64,000 nt of DNA from Aliishimia sp039978895 (GTDB lineage Bacteria; Pseudomonadota; Alphaproteobacteria; Rhodobacterales; Rhodobacteraceae). A program made the position numbers and the translations under genes. The stretch is from positions 186,001 through 250,000 of the forward strand of contig JBDWAL010000029.1 in the NCBI GenBank assembly GCA_039978895.1, given 5' to 3'. The notes under the pieces were generated by a model. It searched no databases. It was given only the letters and a program-made list of their open reading frames with translations, and was not told the origin of the DNA. Shown piece by piece: positions 43,841 through 52,543 of the stretch. Positions within the stretch are counted from its first letter, which is position 1, and the number at the start of each line of letters is the position of its first letter.

Positions 43841-45543
43841 GCAAGTTTTTGGGCATCGTAATGCTTGTGCACACGGCGCTGGGCAGGGCGGAGCAAGTGG
43901 CACGGCATTGGGCCGCGTCAGGTTGCCCCGTTGTGATCCACGTTGATCGAAATGTGCCGCGCGCGATGTTGGCGCGGTTCAAAGTATCTTTGTGCGAGGT
44001 TGACGGTATATCATTTTCGCGGCGGTATCGTTGCGAATGGGGCACTTGGGGAATAGCCGCAGCGTCGCAGGCTGCCGCAGAAAAGCTACTGGCTGACAAT
44101 CCTGAAGTCAGGCACGTCTATCTCGCTTCGGGGTCTTGTTTGCCTTTGCGCCCAATTTCCGAGTTGGCGGAATATCTCGATGCACGCCCTCGCACGGATT
44201 TTATTGAAAGCGCGACGACCGAGGATGTTCCGTGGACAGTGGACGGCTTGGACCAAGAGCGTTTCACTTTGCGGTTTCCATTCTCTTGGAAGCGACACCG
44301 GCTGCTGTTTGACGGTTATGTTGAACTTCAACGCCGCTTGCGATTACGCCGAAAAATCCCAGGTGGCTTGGTGCCGCATATGGGTAGTCAATGGTGGTGC
44401 CTAACGCGTCAAACGTTAACTGCCATTCTTCAGGACCCGAAACGGCCCCAATATGATAGGTACTTCAAACAAGTTTGGATCCCGGACGAGAGCTATTTTC
44501 AAACGCTGGTCCGATTGTATTCAACGAACATAGAAAGCCGGTCGCTGACCCTGTCTAAGTTTGATTTTCAGGGTAAACCGCACATCTTTTATGACGACCA
44601 TCTTCAACTGCTTCGACGCTCTGATTGCTTTGTTGCCCGTAAAATATGGCCGCATGCCAATCGACTTTATGATACGCTTTTGGCTGGTGACGCTGCCGCT
44701 TTGAACAAAACGGAACCTAATCCTGGTAAAATTGACCGTATTTTTGCCAAGGCTGTGGATCGGCGAACCTTGGGACGACCCGGTCTTTACATGCAAAGCC
44801 GCTTTCCGAACCAAGATTGGGAAAATGGCGTGACGGCCAGCCCGTATTCGGTGTTTCAAGGGTTTTCAGAATTATTTGATGACTTTGAACCTTGGCTGGC
44901 GCGCGCAACAGGCGCGCGAGTTCACGGGCATTTATTCGATAAAGCGCGCGTGCAATATGCCGAAGGGCAAACTGCTATAAACGGCGCTTTGGGCGATAGT
45001 GTTCGAGCGCGCGACTATAACCCGGGCAGCTTTTTGACGAACCTGATCTGGAATACGCGCGGTGAAAGGCAGTGCTTTCAGTTTGGCCCAACCAGCAAGC
45101 AAAAGATATCTTGGCGGATGGCACGAGATCCAAATGCTCAGATTTCCGTAATTTCTGGAGCGTGGGCCTTGTCGCTGTTTAACGCAAATCAGGACTTCCA
45201 GCTTATCCGCAAAGAGGCCGCGGCCCTGCAGCGGATTGAAAGCAAGCACCTTGATATTCTGCGCTCCCCTTATGCAAAAGCGCGTATTCGTATCTGGACC
45301 TTGGCGGAGTTCATAGAAGCGCCGATGGAGCCGATCCAAACGATCTTGGATGAAATCAACCCGGGTGCTGCGCGTCGTCTTTCGGAAGTTCCTCATATGG
45401 TGGAGCTCAGTGGATTTGGGCAATTTCTGCAAAACCTCAAGAACCAAGGCATGCACCCATACTTAATGGGCGACTTTCCCATTGAATCGGGGCCGCAGCG
45501 CGAGTCTAATTCCAACAAACGCAAACCTTACTTGGTGCAATAA
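43837..45543 (+). CDS. Core-2/I-branching-type glycosyltransferase with C-terminal extension
   Basis: 568 residues. The N-terminal half (1-~290) resembles the beta-1,6-N-acetylglucosaminyltransferase family (GT14): IVMLVHTALGRAEQ, VIHVDRNVP, RYRCEWGTWGIAAAS, HVYLASGSCLPLRP and PHMGSQWWCLTRQT. The remaining ~280 residues form a second domain known mainly in alphaproteobacterial homologues and called uncharacterised (a DUF5927-type region), with no motif I can interpret. Probably adds a branch sugar to a surface glycan. Coupled to the GT before it and to the sulfotransferase after it. Confidence 0.75.
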   Translation: MSKFLGIVMLVHTALGRAEQVARHWAASGCPVVIHVDRNVPRAMLARFKVSLCEVDGISFSRRYRCEWGTWGIAAASQAAAEKLLADNPEVRHVYLASGSCLPLRPISELAEYLDARPRTDFIESATTEDVPWTVDGLDQERFTLRFPFSWKRHRLLFDGYVELQRRLRLRRKIPGGLVPHMGSQWWCLTRQTLTAILQDPKRPQYDRYFKQVWIPDESYFQTLVRLYSTNIESRSLTLSKFDFQGKPHIFYDDHLQLLRRSDCFVARKIWPHANRLYDTLLAGDAAALNKTEPNPGKIDRIFAKAVDRRTLGRPGLYMQSRFPNQDWENGVTASPYSVFQGFSELFDDFEPWLARATGARVHGHLFDKARVQYAEGQTAINGALGDSVRARDYNPGSFLTNLIWNTRGERQCFQFGPTSKQKISWRMARDPNAQISVISGAWALSLFNANQDFQLIRKEAAALQRIESKHLDILRSPYAKARIRIWTLAEFIEAPMEPIQTILDEINPGAARRLSEVPHMVELSGFGQFLQNLKNQGMHPYLMGDFPIESGPQRESNSNKRKPYLVQ

Positions 45544-45549
45544 AATCTG

Positions 45550-46983
45550 ATGTCCGATCGTTTTGACTACTTCATCGTGTTTGCGGAAATGCGCACCGGG
45601 TCCAACTTTTTGGAAACAAATTTGAATGCGCTTGACGGGGTTTCATGTCACGGGGAGGCCTTTAACCCGCAATTTATCGGCTATCCCAAGACGGAGAAAA
45701 TTCTGAGCGTAACGCAGATTCAACGGGATAAAGATCCAAAAGTGTTACTTGAGGCGATTAAGTCTGATCGCAAGGCTCTTGGCGGATTTCGCTATTTTCA
45801 CGATCACGATTCTCGCGTGCTTGATACCTGCTTGGACGACCCGCGTTGTGCCAAGATTATTCTGACGCGAAACCCCGCTGAGAGCTACATTTCTTGGCGG
45901 ATCGCGCAGGAAACCGGGCAATGGAAGTTGACCGATATGAAGGCGCGCAAAGATGGGAAAGCAACGTTCGATGCAAAAGAGTTCGATGCACATGTCACGG
46001 CTTTGCAGACTTTTCAGGTATCATTGTTGAACCGCTTGCAGGTTAGTGGGCAAACGGCGTTCTACATCGACTATGAGGACCTCCAGAGTGTCGAAGTGAT
46101 GAATGGCCTCGCTAAATATTTGGGTGTTCAAGCGCGGTTGGATGGGCTGGATAAAACGCTCAAAAAACAAAACCCGAGCTCCTTGGTTGAAAAAGTTGCC
46201 AATTTTCAAGACATGGAAATTGCCCTTGCCGGGGTAGATCGCTACAATCTGACCCGGACGCCCAATTTTGAACCACGTCGTGGGCCTGCTGTGCCGACTT
46301 ACGTTGCGGCGGCAGAAGCGCCTTTGCTTTATGTGCCGATCAAGGGTGGGCCAGAGGTCGTAGTTGAGACTTGGTTGGCCGATTTGGACGGTGTGCGCAT
46401 CGATGATTTGCACCGAAAAATGTCACAAAAAGATGTGCGGCAATGGAAGCGCAGACGTCCCGGACACCGTAGCTTTTCGGTGTTGCGACATCCGTTGTCA
46501 CGGGCGCATCACGCGTTTTGCACAAAAATCCTGAACACGGGCCCGGATTCATACCCACAACTGCGCCAAACGCTAAAGAGACGCTACAAATTGCCAATTC
46601 CCGATGGGGAGCCTGACGCAAACTGGGGGAAGAGCGATCACAAAGCAGCCTTTGCCGCATTTTTGAAGTTCTTGAAGGGCAACTTGAATGGTCAGACAGG
46701 CATCCGAGTTGACGCAACTTGGTGTACACAAGCGCAAGCGTTGCAGGGGTTCGCTGAGTTCATAATACCCGATCTTCTGATCCGCGAAGAGGATATGGCG
46801 TCCGACCTACCCAAACTGGCCGTTGGGCTTGGGCTCAAATCTGTCGAGTTGTTGGGCATCATCGCAGACACCCCATTCTTGTCGTTAGAGGACATTTACG
46901 ACGGGGAACTCGAGGAACTTGGACAAGCGGCCTATCAACGAGATTACATGATGTTTGGGTTTGGTCCGTTTAAGCCGCTTTGA
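45550..46983 (+). CDS. Two-domain sulfotransferase
   Basis: 477 residues. The N-terminal half (1-~245) starts with FAEMRTGSNFLETNL, the PAPS 5'-phosphosulfate loop of Stf0-type carbohydrate sulfotransferases, and has LTRNPAESYISWR as the 3'-phosphate site. The C-terminal half (~285-477) has its own SVLRHPLSRAHHAFC motif typical of Sulfotransfer_2, followed by IREEDMASDL. So two sulfotransferase-like domains are fused; the second lacks an obvious 5' loop. Predicted to sulfate a surface glycan built by the neighbouring GTs. Overlaps the convergent ptsN end by 14 bases. Confidence 0.78.
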   Translation: MSDRFDYFIVFAEMRTGSNFLETNLNALDGVSCHGEAFNPQFIGYPKTEKILSVTQIQRDKDPKVLLEAIKSDRKALGGFRYFHDHDSRVLDTCLDDPRCAKIILTRNPAESYISWRIAQETGQWKLTDMKARKDGKATFDAKEFDAHVTALQTFQVSLLNRLQVSGQTAFYIDYEDLQSVEVMNGLAKYLGVQARLDGLDKTLKKQNPSSLVEKVANFQDMEIALAGVDRYNLTRTPNFEPRRGPAVPTYVAAAEAPLLYVPIKGGPEVVVETWLADLDGVRIDDLHRKMSQKDVRQWKRRRPGHRSFSVLRHPLSRAHHAFCTKILNTGPDSYPQLRQTLKRRYKLPIPDGEPDANWGKSDHKAAFAAFLKFLKGNLNGQTGIRVDATWCTQAQALQGFAEFIIPDLLIREEDMASDLPKLAVGLGLKSVELLGIIADTPFLSLEDIYDGELEELGQAAYQRDYMMFGFGPFKPL

Positions 46984-47434
46984 CGGACTGGGCCTCGCTT
47001 AGAATTGTATAAAGCGTCGCTGAATCAAAGTTCGCCCGTAACTTCGCACAAATTGTTGGCTCGCGCAGCGTGCGTGATACAAGTGCCAAGGCTTTAAGAT
47101 GTTCGACGCCAGCGTTTTCTGGGGCAAATAAAGCAAACGCTAGATCAACTGGTTCCCGATCAACGGAATCAAAATCAATCGGCTTGTCGAGTAGAATAAA
47201 CGCACCAACCACCGAGGTAAGCCCATCAAGACGCGCATGGGGTAATGCCACGCCATGGCCGACGCCTGTTGGGCCAAGGGCTTCGCGTGCGCGAAGCGCA
47301 TTGGTAACATCTTCGGAAGGTAGACCATACGCTGTATGCGCTAGATCGCCCAGATCTTGAAACAGGCGTTTCTTGCTGGATACCGAACCGGAAACCTTCA
47401 CGGCCTCCGGTGTGAGGAGTGTTGCAAATTTCAT
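46970..47434 (-). CDS. ptsN: Nitrogen-PTS EIIA protein PtsN
   Basis: 154 residues. Phosphoryl carrier of the regulatory nitrogen PTS; phosphorylated on His66 in VALPHARLDG. Begins MKFATLLTPEAV and has the family block AREALGPTGVGHG. No membrane partner; regulates K+ and nitrogen metabolism. Last in the lpt-hpf-ptsN block. Confidence 0.93.
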   Translation of the reverse strand: MKFATLLTPEAVKVSGSVSSKKRLFQDLGDLAHTAYGLPSEDVTNALRAREALGPTGVGHGVALPHARLDGLTSVVGAFILLDKPIDFDSVDREPVDLAFALFAPENAGVEHLKALALVSRTLREPTICAKLRANFDSATLYTILSEAQSVKAA

Positions 47435-47479
47435 GTCGCCCTACTGTCTACGCGGTGTCAACGCGCTCAACCTACCGCT

Positions 47480-48043
47480 TTAAGGGTCGATCCAGCCGAT
47501 GTTCCCGTCCTCCCGACGGTATACGACATTCAACCCATCTTTATTCTCGTTCCGGAACACCAATACAGGCGCTCCGGCCAGTTCCATCTGCATAACCGCT
47601 TCCCCAACAGAGAGAGACTGAATCTTAGTCTCCATTTCCGCAACGATCATTGGCTTCAAACTGTTCGGTTCGCTTTCCTCTTGGTGCGCTTCCGATGCGA
47701 GGATATAAGAGGAAGCCCCGAAAAGTTCAACAGGTTCCGCACGGTCCTTATGGTGATCTTTCAACCTTCGCTTGTATCGCCTCAGTTGTTTCTCCATTTT
47801 TTCGCCGCAGGAATCAAAAGCTGCATAAATTTCGGGCGCATGTGCTTTGGCTTGGGCTGTCAGTCCAGTAGAGAGATGAACCGTGGCTTCGCAGACATGT
47901 TCGTGACCAGAGCGGGAAAATACGACATTCGCATCCGTGGGACGTTCAGCATATTTTTGAACTATGCTGCCCAACTCGGATTTGACGTGTGTTTGCAGGG
48001 CTTCGCCGATGTCGATCTGTTTTCCGCTGATTTGGTAACGCAT
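47480..48043 (-). CDS. hpf: Ribosome hibernation promoting factor, long form
   Basis: 187 residues from ATG 48043, preceded by AAGGAGACACC. N-terminal Hpf/YfiA domain (MRYQISGKQIDIGEAL, HEHVCEATVHLSTGL) and the C-terminal dimerisation domain that defines the long form (SLSVGEAVMQMEL, GAPVLVFRNENKDGLNVVYRREDGNIGWI). Inactivates ribosomes by forming 100S dimers in stationary phase. Between lptB and ptsN. Confidence 0.94.
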   Translation of the reverse strand: MRYQISGKQIDIGEALQTHVKSELGSIVQKYAERPTDANVVFSRSGHEHVCEATVHLSTGLTAQAKAHAPEIYAAFDSCGEKMEKQLRRYKRRLKDHHKDRAEPVELFGASSYILASEAHQEESEPNSLKPMIVAEMETKIQSLSVGEAVMQMELAGAPVLVFRNENKDGLNVVYRREDGNIGWIDP

Positions 48044-48273
48044 GGTGTCTCCTTGTTGTTGACCTGACGCAGAATACTGCACCGGATGAATATCCGGTTA
48101 ACGCGAGTGCGAAGTCAGGGAGTAGAGCAAGGTATTATTGTCTGACCGAAGCCGTCCTGCATGATGCAGGGCCGGCAATTGTCGACTGGTATTAATACGC
48201 AAGCCATGACCTATTGAGCGTCGAAAAGGGTCCACATGTCAATATGGTGAATCAATCTAAGGTAGAATATCGC
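48044..48273. promoter_or_regulatory. lptB-hpf gap, no rpoN
   Basis: 230 bases. In many proteobacteria rpoN sits here; no trace of it is present. The gap carries the hpf promoter region and the two hairpins described. A short AT-rich ORF on the plus strand is not credible. Confidence 0.5.
48081..48098. repeat. Perfect inverted repeat upstream of hpf
   Basis: ACCGGAT (48081-48087), loop GAAT, ATCCGGT (48092-48098). It lies about 40 bases upstream of the hpf ATG and may be an operator or a leader hairpin. A second weaker hairpin (CCTGCATGATGCAGG, 48156-48170) follows. Confidence 0.45.
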
Positions 48274-49032
48274 TCAGCTTATTCGGAAGTTGTCGCCCAG
48301 ATAAACTCTGCGTACATTCTCATTTTGCACAACATCTTCGGGCGTTCCGGACATCAAAACCTTACCATCATGCAAAATATAGGCCCGGTCGACGATACCG
48401 AGCGTTTCGCGCACATTGTGGTCCGTGATCAAGACACCGATGCCACGCGTTTTTAGATCAGCGACAAGATGCCGGATGTCTCCTACCGAGATCGGATCGA
48501 CGCCAGCAAACGGTTCGTCCAGCAAAAGGTATTTAGGATCGGCTGCAAGACACCGTGCGATTTCAACACGACGACGTTCTCCGCCTGACAACGCCATTGC
48601 CGGGGCGCGGCGTAAATGTTCGATCGAAAATTCGCTTAGCAATTCTTCCAGACGTTCGCGACGTTTGTGCCGATCTCGTTCCGTAATATCGAGAATAGCT
48701 GAAATGTTGTCTTCGACGCTCAATCCGCGAAAAATGCTATTTTCTTGAGGAAGATAGCCGATCCCCAACTGCGCACGTCGGTACATCGGTAATGTTGTCG
48801 CGTCTGTTCCGTCCACAATGACCTTGCCGCCCTCTGGCGTGACCAAGCCCGCTATGGAGTAGAACGTCGTGGTTTTCCCCGACCCATTGGGGCCAAGGAG
48901 TGCAATAACTTCGCCTTGATCCAGCGACATGGTCACATCTCGGATCACGACTTTCTTGCGATAAGCCTTGCGCAGGTGATTGATTCGCAATCCCTTCGCG
49001 CCTTCAGTTATGGATAGATCAGGACGGGCCAT
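48274..49032 (-). CDS. lptB: LPS export ABC transporter ATPase LptB
   Basis: 252 residues. ATPase of the LptB2FG complex that extracts LPS. Walker A ALLGPNGSGKTTTF, signature LSGGERRRVEIAR, Walker B YLLLDEPFAGVDP, H-loop ITDHNVRETL. Overlaps the lptA stop by one base. Confidence 0.96.
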   Translation of the reverse strand: MARPDLSITEGAKGLRINHLRKAYRKKVVIRDVTMSLDQGEVIALLGPNGSGKTTTFYSIAGLVTPEGGKVIVDGTDATTLPMYRRAQLGIGYLPQENSIFRGLSVEDNISAILDITERDRHKRRERLEELLSEFSIEHLRRAPAMALSGGERRRVEIARCLAADPKYLLLDEPFAGVDPISVGDIRHLVADLKTRGIGVLITDHNVRETLGIVDRAYILHDGKVLMSGTPEDVVQNENVRRVYLGDNFRIS

Positions 49033-49559
49033 CAGTTCTTTTGGTTGGGTTGCAGGATCGTCTTGACCCGCCCGTTCATTTGGGCCGTCCCGTCCCTCAG
49101 ATTGACGGTCATGCGTTCCGCCGTCAGCGCGTTGATGCCTTGTGTCAGCAATACATCGCCGGACATCAAAATAGAGCCCTGATCAATATCGTAATCTGCG
49201 CGCTGCGCTTCCGCAGCATCTGGACCACTGACCAGTGTCACACCACCAGTGGCCTCCAAGCGCTCAATTCCAGTGTTGCCCGTTTTGTAAACGACGAGCA
49301 CTTTTGCAGCTGACAACCGCATCTCACCCTGACCAATCAGAACGTTGCCCGTGAAAACGGCAGTGCCAGTTTCTTGATCAACAGATAACGCGTCCGCGCT
49401 AACCTCTACCGGGGCATCGGGGTTCTGTCGGATCGTACCGAAAGCGACAGAGGTGCTTTGTGCAAAAGCTGCTGGCGCTAAAAGCACCAGCGCCAAAACA
49501 AGAAAAATGGGGCGTAATAGGGACAAAAAATTCACTCTATCTGGATTCCTGAGGATCAT
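49032..49559 (-). CDS. lptA: LPS transport periplasmic protein LptA
   Basis: 175 residues. Signal peptide (LLRPIFLVLALVLLAPAAFAQ), then an OstA/LptA beta-jellyroll: DALSVDQETGTAVFTGNVLIGQ, AKVLVVYKTGNTGIERLEATGGVTLVS. It bridges LptC to LptD across the periplasm. The ATG at 49559 overlaps lptC by 23 bases; a GTG at 49535 would start right after lptC and keeps the signal peptide, so either is possible. Confidence 0.88.
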   Translation of the reverse strand: MILRNPDRVNFLSLLRPIFLVLALVLLAPAAFAQSTSVAFGTIRQNPDAPVEVSADALSVDQETGTAVFTGNVLIGQGEMRLSAAKVLVVYKTGNTGIERLEATGGVTLVSGPDAAEAQRADYDIDQGSILMSGDVLLTQGINALTAERMTVNLRDGTAQMNGRVKTILQPNQKN

Positions 49560-50145
49560 ATATCAGCTTAACCCCTTGGCTGAAAAGTAGTTGCATACTT
49601 TTCTCGCCTTCAATTGCGCCAATTCGCATCGTGCCAGCCGTCAAATTGCCTGCTGGACCCGTGGCGCGTACTTCCCCCGGAGAGACGATTTCCACTTTCT
49701 CCAGCCGTGTCTCGAGTGTGTCGCTGCGCATTCTATACCCCGTTGAGCTTTCGACTAGAACATTTCCGCTCAAGGTTGCTTCATCGTCATCAAGTCTGAA
49801 TTCCCCGGTATCGGCGACCAGAACGAGGCTTCCACCTTGAGAAAAGTCGATACGTGCGGACAAATTGCCTGCCAGACTTTCCTTTGCTTCGCTGGTTTTT
49901 AGTTGGTCAGCCTTGAACGCAATCCTGTCGCCGTCGGCAGTCACGCCGGAAAACAGTGGCCCGGTTACTTGCTGGCCTCGAATACGGTCCGTCACCTCGC
50001 CTTCCGCAAAAGGTATCGTCCCGCCGGGTTCAATCCGACTTGAAACAAGGAACATCGTGGACAAAATTCCCAGGCCAATCAGGGGCAAGATCACCTTGAG
50101 AAACGCGACCAGCCGGGAATATGGGTCTCCGGCCATAGCTGTCAT
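49537..50145 (-). CDS. lptC: LPS export protein LptC
   Basis: 202 residues. One N-terminal membrane anchor (AFLKVILPLIGLGILSTMFLV) and a periplasmic LptC/OstA-like domain (GTIPFAEGEVTDRIRGQ, LKTSEAKESLAGNLSARI). Transfers LPS from LptB2FG to LptA. The start overlaps the kdsD stop by four bases. Confidence 0.88.
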   Translation of the reverse strand: MTAMAGDPYSRLVAFLKVILPLIGLGILSTMFLVSSRIEPGGTIPFAEGEVTDRIRGQQVTGPLFSGVTADGDRIAFKADQLKTSEAKESLAGNLSARIDFSQGGSLVLVADTGEFRLDDDEATLSGNVLVESSTGYRMRSDTLETRLEKVEIVSPGEVRATGPAGNLTAGTMRIGAIEGEKSMQLLFSQGVKLIYDPQESR

Positions 50146-51092
50146 CCCAAACCGACGCGTAAGCAGTCGTGAATATGTAGCAACCCGAGAGGTTGAGTCC
50201 CATCAGCCACAAAAAGGCATGTAATCTTGCGCGCGTTCATAATGTTTACGGCTTCTTCTGCCAACGCATCTGACGTGATTGTCGTCGGTGCACGGGTCAT
50301 AACATCAGCGGCAGACAAACTTAGCAATCCGTCCATATGTCGCCGCAAATCGCCATCCGTGATGATCCCGGCCAGATCACCTGTATCATTTGTAACGCCA
50401 ACGACCCCGAACCCTTTTTGACTGATCTCAATCAATGTGTCCGACATTGGCGTTCCAAGGGTCACAAGAGGAAGTGCTGCTCCGGCATGCATAAGGTCTT
50501 GAACGCGGCTAAGTAGCGCGCCCAGTTTACCACCCGGATGAAATTCGCGGAACTTTTCAGGAGTAAATTGACGATGTTCCATCAGTGCGACGGCCAAAGC
50601 ATCACCGAGCGCCAAAGTCATTGTCGTGGAGGAAGTTGGCACAACCCCAGTTCCACAGGCTTCTTCGGCGCGGGGCAAGACGAGACCAACGTCCGACTGT
50701 TTGATCAATGAACTCTCAACGCGGGACGCGATGCCGATCATAGGAATGCCAAATCGTCTTGAATATGCGATGATATCAGCCAATTCTGGCGTCTCACCAG
50801 AGTTCGACAGGACAAGGATCACATCACCTTGCGCCACCATGCCAAGATCACCATGCGAGGCCTCGGCAGGATGCACGAAATGCGCTGGCGTTCCAGTAGA
50901 TGCAAGGGTCGCCGCGATCTTGCGTGCGATGTGCCCTGACTTGCCCATGCCGCAAACAATTACACGCCCGGTTGCGTCCAGCAGCAAAGAGATCGCGCGA
51001 TCAAACTCGGTGTTGAGGGTCTGTTCCAATTGCGCCAAGGCGTCCGCTTCGATGCGGATCACCCTGCGCGCGGTATCAAGATAAATGCTCAT
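50142..51092 (-). CDS. kdsD: Arabinose-5-phosphate isomerase (KdsD/KpsF/GutQ)
   Basis: 316 residues. SIS domain (VCGMGKSGHIARKIAATLASTGTPAHFVHPAEASHGDLGM) followed by two CBS domains. Converts ribulose-5-phosphate to arabinose-5-phosphate, the first step to Kdo. Fits with kdsB at 39395 and the lpt genes. Overlaps rnd by four bases and lptC by four. Confidence 0.93.
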   Translation of the reverse strand: MSIYLDTARRVIRIEADALAQLEQTLNTEFDRAISLLLDATGRVIVCGMGKSGHIARKIAATLASTGTPAHFVHPAEASHGDLGMVAQGDVILVLSNSGETPELADIIAYSRRFGIPMIGIASRVESSLIKQSDVGLVLPRAEEACGTGVVPTSSTTMTLALGDALAVALMEHRQFTPEKFREFHPGGKLGALLSRVQDLMHAGAALPLVTLGTPMSDTLIEISQKGFGVVGVTNDTGDLAGIITDGDLRRHMDGLLSLSAADVMTRAPTTITSDALAEEAVNIMNARKITCLFVADGTQPLGLLHIHDCLRVGLG

Positions 51093-51703
51093 GAATGTGC
51101 AAAAATATCGGTGTCTGGCCAGCCCGCAAGGTCAAGCTTCGCCCGTGTCGGGAGGAAATCAAAGCAAGCCTGAGCCATCTCCATGCGGTCCTCGCGGATC
51201 AATCGTTTGTTTAGCTCGTCGCGCAATCCATGCAGGTAAAGGACGTCAGATGCGGCGTAGTCGATTTGTGCTTTGGTCAACGTTTCGCTGCCCCAATCGC
51301 TGGACTGCTGCTGTTTTGAAACATCAACAGAAAGCAAATCATTCAGCAAGTTCTTCAACCCGTGACGATCCGTATATGTACGGATCAAACGGCTGGCGAT
51401 CTTGGTGCAATAGACCGGCGCGGTGAGCGCACCAAAAGCATTGTACATCGCGGCAATGTCAAAGCGGCCATAGTGAAATAACTTCAAGACATCCGGATTC
51501 TTTAACATCGCGCACAAGTTTGGTGCGTCCGTCTGACCTTTTGCGATTTGCACGATATGGGCATCACCGTCGCCATTGCTCAGTTGCACCACGCACAATC
51601 GATCCCGGTGAGGGTTCAAGCCCATGGTTTCGCAATCGATGGCAACTATTGGGCCAAGGTCAAGCCCGTCAGGAAGGTCGTTTTGATAGAGATGGTTTGT
51701 CAT
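51089..51703 (-). CDS. rnd: Ribonuclease D-type 3'-5' exonuclease
   Basis: 204 residues with only the DEDD exonuclease domain (VAIDCETMGLNPHRDRLCVVQLS; later LKLFHYGRFDIAAMY and YAASDVLYLHGL). It lacks the HRDC domains of full-length RNase D, as in the short alphaproteobacterial form. First gene of rnd-kdsD-lptC-lptA-lptB. Separated by 39 bases from paaX. Confidence 0.85.
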   Translation of the reverse strand: MTNHLYQNDLPDGLDLGPIVAIDCETMGLNPHRDRLCVVQLSNGDGDAHIVQIAKGQTDAPNLCAMLKNPDVLKLFHYGRFDIAAMYNAFGALTAPVYCTKIASRLIRTYTDRHGLKNLLNDLLSVDVSKQQQSSDWGSETLTKAQIDYAASDVLYLHGLRDELNKRLIREDRMEMAQACFDFLPTRAKLDLAGWPDTDIFAHS

Positions 51704-51742
51704 GCACGTTCTATAGCGCCGTGTCGTGCGTTGGGAAAGGCG

Positions 51743-52543
51743 TCAAGATGTTTTCGGGCGTTCCTCTGCCATGAGCTCGGATAATGTGGGACGCGGAAGC
51801 ACGTCCAACAGCGCGACAACTTGTTCGCGACACAAATGGCCGGGCCATGTGGTGCCAACAAGCGAGGGCGGCAAATAGGCATGGCGCAAGACAAGCCTAC
51901 GCCAATTGTGCACGATCAAACATCGCAACAAAGCACGATCAAGAGCCGTCAAATTATCCGCGTCAGTCAGACGAAGTTTCACAGTATTTAAGGTCGTCAG
52001 CAACGTTGAGAATTGAGCTGTGAGTTCTGAGGGGATCACCTGATCTTGCGCCCAATCAGGCGCGACTTTCCCTTCGCTGACAATCACGCCAAAAGGTGCC
52101 TGAGCGCCATCATTTGCAACATAGATGCGGGGCGCGACTGGCACAAACCCTGCAATATCCAAAGCAGCTTTTTGTCGAGCATCATTAGATTGGAGGATTG
52201 CGATCTGCCATTTTGCTGGCAAATCCGAGACTGGTGAATAAATTAACGGCGCGGCAGAGTTTCTTTGCTTCAATCCATCTGAGGTTAATGCATGGCTCGC
52301 CGTGCGCCCTGATTTGATAGAGTTGATCCAATTGTCATTTCGAAGCCTGTGCAAAGCCACACGCACCGCCTCGGGCTTGATATTCATTCCGTCGGTCAGC
52401 TTGGTCAGCAGGGGACCATCAATGCGTGTGGATGCTTCTTGTTCTAGGTCGCCAAATATCGAAACAAGCATGGACCATACGCGCGGCGGTCCCAAAGACT
52501 TGAGTGCATTTAGGCTGGTTGTGAAATCGGTTCTAGAAGGCAT
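51743..52543 (-). CDS. paaX: Phenylacetate-degradation regulator PaaX
   Basis: 266 residues, GntR-like winged-helix repressor. N-terminal DNA-binding part (NIKPEAVRVALHRLRNDNWINSIKSGRTASHALTSDG), then the PaaX ligand-binding region. Responds to phenylacetyl-CoA in known examples. Last gene of the paa operon; its start overlaps paaZ by 11 bases. Confidence 0.85.
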   Translation of the reverse strand: MPSRTDFTTSLNALKSLGPPRVWSMLVSIFGDLEQEASTRIDGPLLTKLTDGMNIKPEAVRVALHRLRNDNWINSIKSGRTASHALTSDGLKQRNSAAPLIYSPVSDLPAKWQIAILQSNDARQKAALDIAGFVPVAPRIYVANDGAQAPFGVIVSEGKVAPDWAQDQVIPSELTAQFSTLLTTLNTVKLRLTDADNLTALDRALLRCLIVHNWRRLVLRHAYLPPSLVGTTWPGHLCREQVVALLDVLPRPTLSELMAEERPKTS

